Shown here: positions 1 to 7,200 of the stretch, piece after piece
Numbering within the stretch: the first letter of the stretch is position 1
Layout of the letters: each line of letters starts with the position of its first letter
Assembly (NCBI GenBank): GCA_002427325.1
Contig: DIQS01000051.1
Coordinates: 40,333-52,514, forward strand
Source: Cloacimonetes bacterium UBA5456
Lineage (GTDB): Bacteria > Cloacimonadota > Cloacimonadia > Cloacimonadales > Cloacimonadaceae
DNA: 12,182 bases
Reading direction: 5' to 3'
Notes under the pieces: model-generated
The model's database searches: none
What the model was told of the DNA's origin: nothing
The model's input: only the letters and a program-made list of their open reading frames with translations
Translations under genes and position numbers: made by a program

Positions 1-21
1 ATCATGACCATATCATGACCA
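1..21. repeat. Two-copy 11-bp tandem repeat at the window edge
   Basis: ATCATGACCA occurs at 1-10 and again at 12-21, a period of 11 bp. It touches the window edge, so more copies may lie to the left. The rest of 1-208 is AT-rich and holds no convincing gene. A perfect TTGACA lies at 136-141, but the only TATAAT-like hexamer downstream (TGTAAA, 164-169) is 22 bp away, too far for a standard promoter, so no promoter is annotated for sppA. Confidence 0.5.
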
Positions 22-208
22 GAACCCTCTAAGGAAGCAGGGGAAAAAAGGCAAAAAATGAGCAATTTCAAGAGCAAAATATCTCGAAATTCCGTCTAAT
101 ATTTCCCTTAATTTCTCCGATTCAGATTTATTTGATTGACAGTTTTTGCGAAAAAAACATCCTTGTAAATTCAACGGGAGTGAAATAAAACAATAGTAGG
201 AGACTATT

Positions 209-2641
209 ATGCGCAACAGACAAATCATTTTGATGATCTCTCTGCTCGTTTTCGGCATTGGACTCGCGTTTGCTCAATCTTCTTTGGGCGAGCAAGATTT
301 CCCCGTCGCCGCAATCGACAACCTCTTCATCCCCTATGCAAACCCATCTCTTTTGGGCACGCCGATCGGGGAAGGGATCAGCATGGTTCACCATTTAGAC
401 GATCAGAAATTCCAAAAACAGTATTGGTTGATGCTCAATTCAGCCGGCTTAAGCTATGTTTTTGAGCGGCAAAATTCACAGAACTATCATCTTTTTGGCT
501 TGGGTTCAGAAGCTTTTGACGCCCACATCCTGCCAAATCTTTATTTGGGAACGAACTACCGCTTTGCTCAAGGCAGCCCAAAAGATGGAACTTTCCGCTC
601 CGCTCTCACCTATCGCCCGCATAACAGCACTTCGGTGGCGTTTACTTTGGACAATCCCATGCACGAGGCTCCCAGCTATCATGGCGGCATCGCTGTGCGT
701 CCTTTTGCCTTCACCGACAAAATCGCAAATCACAGGCTGGAGCTCAGTGCTGACCTTGATTATTGCAAGGATAATAAAAATGAATATGGCATAAATAACC
801 TGCTTGTGGGAGTAAATACGCAGGTGCTTGACGGGCTCAAGATCGGCGGGACCTATAACTTTGACAAGAAATCTGCGCTACTCTCCTTCGGACTGGCTTT
901 TGGCAAGGTTCAGACGGGTGCGCTGGCACGCATGGCGGATAACGACAACTACGGCTATCTCTATGCGCATCTATCATCTCGCTCATATAAGCCCCTCTTG
1001 GGAATCAGCCCGAAAAGCTGGTATAAGATGCCGGCAAAAGGCACGGTGGTCACCTATCGCGCTCCCAAATATGAGCTTGGTCCATTTAACATTTTCGACA
1101 AAAATGTAAGCTCCATTGAGGATATCAAAGCCGAGCTAAACAAAGCCAAAAATGATCCCGGCGTTGAAGGTATTCTCTTGATTAATCCTTCATTTGGCGC
1201 ATCTTTTGGACTGATGCAGGAGATCATTGATGCCTTTAATGATTTCAAGGAAAGCGGCAAAGCAGTGACGGCATATTATGACAATATCTCCAACGGCGGC
1301 TATATCTTCGCTGCATCGGTTGCGGATAAGATTTATCTGAATCCCACGGGAAGCTTGGACTTGCGCGGCTTTGCTATTTCCAGCCCCTATTTGCGTGATC
1401 TCTTGGACGCAATCGGAGTAGAACCCATCAACCTCCGCAGTCACAAATATAAAAATGCCGGCAATATGTTCAGCGAAAGCAATATGACCGAAGCCGAGCG
1501 CGAAGTCTATGAATCGCTGTTGGATAGCATCTATGAACAAATGCTTGAAACAATCGCAACCGGGCGCGGCGACAAGCTGAGTAAGCCCATCGCTACCCTC
1601 GTGGATGAGGGTCCCTATGTGATCGCACAAACAGCTTTGGACGCCGGATTGGTGGATGGACTCATCTATCAAGACCAACTCAGTAAAGAGCTGAAGAAAG
1701 ACTTCTCCTTCTCCAAAGAAATCAAAGAAATGGCGACTTATCACAATTATGAATGGACAAAACCCAAAGAGAGTCTCATCGCTGTGATCTATGCCAGTGG
1801 AAACATCGTGATGGGCAAAGGCAGAGCCGGACAGAAAATCGCTCATCAAAGCACTGTTGAGCTCATCCGCAAGGCTCGTAAAGACCCTAAATATAAAGGA
1901 ATTATCTTGCGCGTGGATAGCGGCGGCGGCAGCGCACAGGCCTCGGATATCATCCTCAGAGAACTGGAGCTCGCCAAAACCGAAAACAAGCTCCCCATCG
2001 TAGTCTCCATGGCAGGAACCGCAGCCAGTGGCGGCTATTATATTGCGGCAAATGCAGATAAGATCGTTGCAGACGGCAGCACCCTCACGGGCTCCATCGG
2101 CGTGATCGGACTCGCCTTTAATGCCAGCGAGCTTTTTAATAAGATCAAAATTAATTGGGATGTCGTGAAAAGGGGTGAACACTCCGATCTCGGCGCGATG
2201 AATCGCCCTTGGAGAGACAGCGAAAAACGCATCATGGAAGATATGATTGAACACACCTATGACGAATTCATTGGAATCGTTGCAGATGGACGCGGCATGA
2301 GCAAAGATGAGGTGCATGAGATCGCTCAGGGACGCGTCTGGACGGGCGCACAAGGCTTGGAAATAGGGCTCGTGGACGCACTTGGCGGAATGGAAGAGGC
2401 AATCGCTCAAATGCGCGAAGTTGCCGGAATCAAGGGCAAAATTCGCCTGGTGGACGCAACGAGCTCGAGCAAAGGTATGAACGTCACCATCACTTCGGAT
2501 AAGCTGATGAATATGTTTGTGCCGCAATCACTGCAAAGTGTTAGCGATGAATATATTAAACTCTATGACATGTGGCATGATTTTGAAAATGAAAAGATTT
2601 TCTATCTCAGCCCCATGATCGCAGAAGAAAACAATATGTAA
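209..2641 (+). CDS. sppA: Signal peptide peptidase SppA (S49 family, two-domain type) with N-terminal barrel-like extension
   Basis: Serine protease of the SppA family, which in other bacteria degrades signal peptides left in the membrane after protein export. The start is set by AGGAG at 198-202, 6 nt before the ATG. Residues 1-22 form a signal peptide (hydrophobic core, A-F-A before Gln23). Residues about 23-275 are not classic SppA: they alternate polar and hydrophobic residues in short strands with an early NPSLLG motif, as in PorV/FadL-type outer-membrane barrels. Residues about 285-490 match the N-terminal SppA domain and contain the YKNAG segment; Lys415 aligns with the general base Lys209 of E. 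coli SppA. Residues about 520-745 form the C-terminal domain, with ASGGYY and Ser607 as nucleophile (E. coli Ser409), followed by STLTGSIGVIG. Both catalytic residues are present, so it should be active. At 810 residues it is far longer than E. coli SppA (about 618), mainly because of the extension. It appears monocistronic, with a terminator 16 nt after the stop. The SppA call is firm; the barrel assignment is inference. Confidence 0.93.
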   Translation: MRNRQIILMISLLVFGIGLAFAQSSLGEQDFPVAAIDNLFIPYANPSLLGTPIGEGISMVHHLDDQKFQKQYWLMLNSAGLSYVFERQNSQNYHLFGLGSEAFDAHILPNLYLGTNYRFAQGSPKDGTFRSALTYRPHNSTSVAFTLDNPMHEAPSYHGGIAVRPFAFTDKIANHRLELSADLDYCKDNKNEYGINNLLVGVNTQVLDGLKIGGTYNFDKKSALLSFGLAFGKVQTGALARMADNDNYGYLYAHLSSRSYKPLLGISPKSWYKMPAKGTVVTYRAPKYELGPFNIFDKNVSSIEDIKAELNKAKNDPGVEGILLINPSFGASFGLMQEIIDAFNDFKESGKAVTAYYDNISNGGYIFAASVADKIYLNPTGSLDLRGFAISSPYLRDLLDAIGVEPINLRSHKYKNAGNMFSESNMTEAEREVYESLLDSIYEQMLETIATGRGDKLSKPIATLVDEGPYVIAQTALDAGLVDGLIYQDQLSKELKKDFSFSKEIKEMATYHNYEWTKPKESLIAVIYASGNIVMGKGRAGQKIAHQSTVELIRKARKDPKYKGIILRVDSGGGSAQASDIILRELELAKTENKLPIVVSMAGTAASGGYYIAANADKIVADGSTLTGSIGVIGLAFNASELFNKIKINWDVVKRGEHSDLGAMNRPWRDSEKRIMEDMIEHTYDEFIGIVADGRGMSKDEVHEIAQGRVWTGAQGLEIGLVDALGGMEEAIAQMREVAGIKGKIRLVDATSSSKGMNVTITSDKLMNMFVPQSLQSVSDEYIKLYDMWHDFENEKIFYLSPMIAEENNM

Positions 2642-2656
2642 AACTACAATATTCAC

Positions 2657-2687
2657 GGGGGAGTCAATAGCGACTCCCCTATTTTTT
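2657..2687 (+). terminator. Intrinsic terminator of sppA
   Basis: An 8-bp perfect stem, GGGGAGTC (2658-2665) with GACTCCCC (2672-2679), has a 6-nt loop and is followed by TATTTTTT. It starts 16 nt after the sppA stop and separates sppA from the next gene. Confidence 0.9.
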
Positions 2688-2753
2688 AACTTTGAAAAAG
2701 GATGATTCTAAGCTATGAAAAGGTTTTATTATCGTGTATGACGCAAATATCGC

Positions 2754-2782
2754 TTGCAAAATGAACAATATTTGACTAAGAT
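2754..2782 (+). promoter_or_regulatory. Candidate promoter of the flavoprotein gene
   Basis: TTGCAA (2754-2759) and TAAGAT (2777-2782) are separated by 17 bp and each matches the sigma-70 consensus at 4 of 6 positions. Transcription would start near 2789, leaving a leader of about 50 nt. A promoter is needed here because the upstream gene ends in a strong terminator. FCB bacteria often use divergent promoters, so this is a candidate only. Confidence 0.35.
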
Positions 2783-2841
2783 ATCGTTTAGAAGCGGTCA
2801 GAAATGAATCAAAAAAACATAAATTAGTAGTGAGGTATAAA

Positions 2842-4146
2842 ATGTATGATCTTATCGTAATTGGAAGCGGACCTGCAGGATATATTGCAGCAATCAAAGC
2901 ATCACAAAAAGGTTTGAAGACCTTGGTGATCGAAAAAAAGAAGCTCGGTGGAATGTGCCTAAATTGGGGCTGCGTTCCCACGAATATCAATATTGAAAGT
3001 GCACGCCGCTATCATGAAGTGAAAAACTCAATGGAAATGGGCATCACCGGTTTTGATCCGGAAAAGATTGAACTTGATTGGAGTAAAGTGGTTCAACGAC
3101 AGCATGACATTGTTGGAAAGCTCAAAAACGGCATTGATTATCTCTTCAAGAAATATAAAGTTGATTTTTTAAACGCTGAAGCTAAGATCATTAGCGAAAC
3201 AAAGGTGCAGGCAGGAGATAAGCTTTTCGATACGAAATATATCCTGATCGCAACTGGCTCGCGCCATCCTGATATACAAGATTTCTCGAGCGTTATCGAA
3301 GTGGAACATCATACCCTTGAAACAATCGTGCCGGAGAATCCGTTGATTCATGGCTGTGGTTCGCCTTTGGTGGAAATCGCCCAATTCTTTGCGATGATAG
3401 ATAAAAAACCCATCATTCTTGCCACATCTCTGCCTTTGATTCCCGAATTGGATCGTGAATTGGATAATTTTATCATTCAAAAGTTCAGACACCTCGGTGT
3501 GCCTATAATCCCCGAAGACAAGGCAGAAGTCTTGGAAGATAAAGTCATCTATGAAGGAAAAGAATATCCCTTTGATGAAGTGATCAACGTAAACATGCGC
3601 GTTCCGAATATCCCGCCAATGGATATTAAACTGGAGATGGAAAACGGCTTTATCAAGGTGGATCGAGTGAATAGAACCAGCATTCCCAATATCTTTGCCG
3701 CGGGTGATGTGAATGGCAAGGGGCATTTTGCACACATGGCTTCGGCGCAAGGTTTGGAGGCAGTGGAGGCCATGCTCGGAGTGCCGTTGCCGGTAAAGGA
3801 AACCGACTATCCCATAAACCTTTATACCTATCCTGAGATCGCTCAAATCGGCATGACAGAGCAAGAGGCAATCGCAACGGGACATGATTATAAAACTCGT
3901 AAATATCCGCTCACATCAAATGCAAAAGCGCTGGCTCAAGGCTTGGCTGAGGGATTTGTGCGCATCATTTATGATCCTGTCTATGACGATATATTGGGCG
4001 CGCAGATCGTTGCTTCAAATGCTACGGATATTATCAGTGAGATCGGCGTGCTCATCAATATGAATGGGAACATGAAGGATCTTTCCAGAGCGATTCATGC
4101 TCATCCCACGATCTCTGAAGTCTTTGTGGATGCAGCGGATATCTGA
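2842..4146 (+). CDS. Dihydrolipoamide dehydrogenase-family flavoprotein disulfide reductase (class I), divergent NAD site
   Basis: Class I pyridine nucleotide-disulfide oxidoreductase; family members use FAD, a redox disulfide and NAD(P) to oxidise or reduce a dithiol, typically lipoamide of 2-oxoacid dehydrogenase or glycine cleavage complexes. The open frame extends to a GTG at 2830, but that GTG lies in the ribosome binding site (GTGAGG, GAGG at 2832-2835), so ATG 2842 with 6-nt spacing is chosen, giving 434 residues. Visible parts: FAD-binding GSGPAG at residues 8-13; redox pair Cys39 and Cys44 in GGMCLNWGCVPTN; ATGSR at 137-141; second FAD motif AAGDV at 286-290; C-terminal interface domain with HAHPTISE, where His421 and Glu426 match the catalytic dyad. 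Oddities: the NAD-binding motif reads GCGSPLVE (171-178), with Leu in place of the third glycine; the usual acidic residue after the next strand is missing; the Lys after the redox Cys (CxPS/TK) is Asn48; the length is below the usual 460-475. No E1, E2 or glycine-cleavage genes are adjacent. Family is firm, substrate unknown. Confidence 0.85.
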   Translation: MYDLIVIGSGPAGYIAAIKASQKGLKTLVIEKKKLGGMCLNWGCVPTNINIESARRYHEVKNSMEMGITGFDPEKIELDWSKVVQRQHDIVGKLKNGIDYLFKKYKVDFLNAEAKIISETKVQAGDKLFDTKYILIATGSRHPDIQDFSSVIEVEHHTLETIVPENPLIHGCGSPLVEIAQFFAMIDKKPIILATSLPLIPELDRELDNFIIQKFRHLGVPIIPEDKAEVLEDKVIYEGKEYPFDEVINVNMRVPNIPPMDIKLEMENGFIKVDRVNRTSIPNIFAAGDVNGKGHFAHMASAQGLEAVEAMLGVPLPVKETDYPINLYTYPEIAQIGMTEQEAIATGHDYKTRKYPLTSNAKALAQGLAEGFVRIIYDPVYDDILGAQIVASNATDIISEIGVLINMNGNMKDLSRAIHAHPTISEVFVDAADI

Positions 4147-4176
4147 TCGGCCGATTGGATTTATCCCTTAATAATT

Positions 4177-4207
4177 AAACCGGCAGTTTTGAGGCTGCCG
4201 GTTTTTT
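4177..4207 (+). terminator. Intrinsic terminator between convergent genes, possibly bidirectional
   Basis: A 10-bp perfect stem, AAACCGGCAG (4177-4186) with CTGCCGGTTT (4195-4204), has an 8-nt loop and runs into TTTTTT on the plus strand. It lies 30 nt past the flavoprotein stop and 22 nt past the stop of the convergent minus-strand gene. Read on the minus strand the stem is followed by TTTAATTATT, a weaker U-rich tail, so it may also end that transcript; no other terminator for that gene is visible. Confidence 0.88.
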
Positions 4208-4229
4208 ATTGTCTTGCTAAGTTCTTGTT

Positions 4230-7200
4230 TTACTTGCTCATTACGATTTTCTTGATCCAAGTCTTTTTATCCATCTCCATCCTGAGGAAATAGAGTCCGC
4301 TGGAAAGCTGTCTGCCTCGGGCGTCTCTGCCTGTCCAAGTGAAGGTGTGGGTGCCTCTCTTGAAATTCTCGCTGAGGATTTCTGAGACGAATTGGCCCTT
4401 GATGTTGTAGATCATCAGCTTAACGGTAGTATCCTCGGGGACGCCGAAAGTGATGTGAACATCCGGATTGAAAGGATTGGGATAGGTGTGGTTGATGCCG
4501 GCAACGATCGGGATCTGGTTATTGGTGTCAGAATCGCCGTTGATGGTCACTGTCATGGGACCATAATACTGCGCTGTGCCGTCATAGTCCACGCATTCCA
4601 GCCAATAATAGTTGTTCCCCGGCTCTAAGATATCGTTGTCGATATAGGTATAAACCTGAGTGTGGGAAGTGTTTCTGCCTTCGATGAGTCCGTCTAAAAG
4701 CAAGGCTGAATCGAGGTCTTTGACGTTGTTTCGATAGATTCTATAGCCCATGACGTTGGTCTCGGTTTGGGTGACCCATTCGATTTTGACCTTGCCATAG
4801 GGGTTGAGTCTGGCGGTGAAGGAGGAGAGCTCTACGGGGAGGGTGCCGGAGCCGTCGTCCATGACAATCTCTAAAGCACCACTTGCTCTGCCGCCGGTGA
4901 TGCCGCTGATTGTGATAACTGTGTAAGTATCATTAAAGCTCGCATATTCACTATCTAAATAATGCCAATCACCACCTGCATAGCGGTATGCGGCAGATTG
5001 AGGCATGGTGATCCCTTCATGAGGGATGTTATATGCTCCGTTTAAGGCATTTGGATTAGTCGAGCTGATGCTTGCCAAGAGACGAGCGTTGGGCCAAGTA
5101 TCCTCGTAGCCGTCAGGGAGATAGGTGACTACTACGACGACATCTTCGTCGATTACTGATTCTGCGGGAGTTATCACCACATTGCTGTTTTCACTATTGA
5201 ACCCCGCGGCAAGTGGGATATATACTGTGGTAGCTTCAGCGTTGCCGATTATGGTTGTTGTGCCATAGCCGGGGGTTGCAGGTCCCGTGATTGCCGTGAT
5301 TAGATTTGAATTTGGGGAAACAATTCCATTGCTACATTCAGATCTTACACGATATCTATAGATTGTGTTAGCTGTCAAACCTTCAACACGGATTATGTTT
5401 GTGGTGACTTCACGATTTTCCCAATATTTCGAAACATAGGTATTGCCATCAGCTTGTAAGACATCGAAATAGTATTTCACGGAGTTGGGGCAGGGATACC
5501 AGCGAGCGGTAAAGCCATTATAGTTAATTGCCGTAGCTTCTTTTGCCATGGGTGAGCTTTTCCATGCTCCACGAGTAGGTTCTACATTTGCAAATTTGCG
5601 CACAAAAACCCAGTCAAAATCAGCTTTATTACCATAATGATTCTGCAAAGAGATTTCACCGGCTCCATGATAATTTGCCTGATGGGAGCCAGCTAACTTA
5701 ATATTACCATGATCATCACGATAAAACGATAACTCATTATTAAAAGCGGTGATAGTGCCAACATACCATGTATGTGGGATTGGCTGATTTGAAAAAGAGT
5801 CCATTGAATCGCTTAGATGCTCCCAACCATAGTATGGAGGCGAGAGAAAGGATTGTCCCCCGTTTTGAGTTTCAGTATTGACTCTCGCATCACTACGTCC
5901 TTTATAACCTAAGCCGGGATTCCCAAATGTTCCTCTAAAACCAATTTCCGCAATGGCGTCAACACAAACGCGATATCTAAATTCAATTGCGCCATTGGTG
6001 AAGTTGTTGTATGTCTTATCTGAGCCTAACACCACATGACCGTAGTCCCCGCTGGTGCCACAATCACCTAATCGAACATGATTTAAGCCTTTGGGTATAT
6101 CGATGGTGCTTTTGTCCATTGTTTTATGCTTATTCCATTTATCAAGACTGTTGTCGGTGCGATTGAAATCATCGAAGAATTCGAAAGTAGCATTTCCGTC
6201 AGAGGTGGTTGTTGCACCTTTATTGCCATAGCGCATAGTAAGATTAACGAAGCTGAATGAGAGGTTGCTATTTAGCTTTACCCAAAAAGTGGCTTTTGAG
6301 CCATAATCACAGGATTCCATCCAATAGCTCAGCGGCAAATCGCCTTCAAAGAAACGGATGTCGCCGAAGTCTCCGCGGCTGTTGTTGCCTACATATACAT
6401 TCTCGCCGTTACCATTGTCACTACCATCACCACTATGCACGACCACTTTCACCTGATAGCCGCTGCCGGCATTTGCTATAGAGTTAATCGTCTGTGATTG
6501 GGCATGAGTCCAATCACAAGTATTACTAAAGGTTTGCTCAGCCCCGATATCAGAATAACCGGTAGGGGTTGCAAAAGACGGAGTTATATCGCTTGCACTC
6601 AGTGCTGATATATTGATCGTCTTAGAGCTGGCGGGAGAACTGCTGGCATCGGCAGTAATCCATAAATAGTGAATTTGACCCGGAGATAAAGCTAAACCAA
6701 TATCTTTGAATTCATGGGTGCCCACTCCCAATCCGGTGCTGATATCTGTACTTATCTGCGCCGCTGATGAAAGATCGTTTTCTATCCCTGTCCAAAGCTG
6801 AAAGCGGGAGATATCGGTATAAGAATATGTTCCAGTAGTGTTAAATCTTATTTCATCAACAGTTACGTTGCCACAGCTATTCAAGGTAAAGCTTTGAATG
6901 GCGCGCTTTTTTTGCCCTGAGGCAAATGGTGAAACCTCTAAAACTCCACTGTTGGGCTCAAGATACACTTTAACATCTCCTATTGTTTGAACCGCGCCGG
7001 CATGAGCTGAAACCTTCACTCTGCCCTCATTGTCTGTCACACCAAAGCTTGCATCATTCAAGGCTGAAATTTGTATGTTATTCCCTGAGCCTGGTTCAAT
7101 AGCTTGCTCTGTAACAGCAGATATCCAGAAGAAGCTAGTACTATTTTGAGTAAATTCTAAAGGTGGGTTAAAGGTAAATGTATGCGTTCCAGGACCTAAG

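Noticed and set aside
58..99. 13-codon ORF (MSNFKSKISRNSV) with an AAGG upstream, ahead of sppA
   Set aside because: It is too short and is separated from sppA by over 100 nt. Nothing except a chance-level ribosome site supports it.
136..169. Standard promoter upstream of sppA using TTGACA at 136-141
   Set aside because: The -35 match is perfect, but the only -10-like hexamer is 22 bp away, and the correctly spaced hexamers do not resemble TATAAT.
1190..2527. 445-residue minus-strand open frame inside sppA
   Set aside because: It is antisense to a gene with clear S49 motifs, is rich in His, Cys and Phe as expected of a shadow frame, and has no recognisable domain.
2830..2841. GTG start at 2830 for the flavoprotein
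   Set aside because: The GTG is part of the GTGAGG ribosome binding site. ATG at 2842 has correct spacing and begins the conserved MYDLIVIGSG segment directly.
3169..3885. 238-residue minus-strand open frame inside the flavoprotein gene
   Set aside because: It is antisense to conserved reductase motifs and its composition is typical of a shadow frame.
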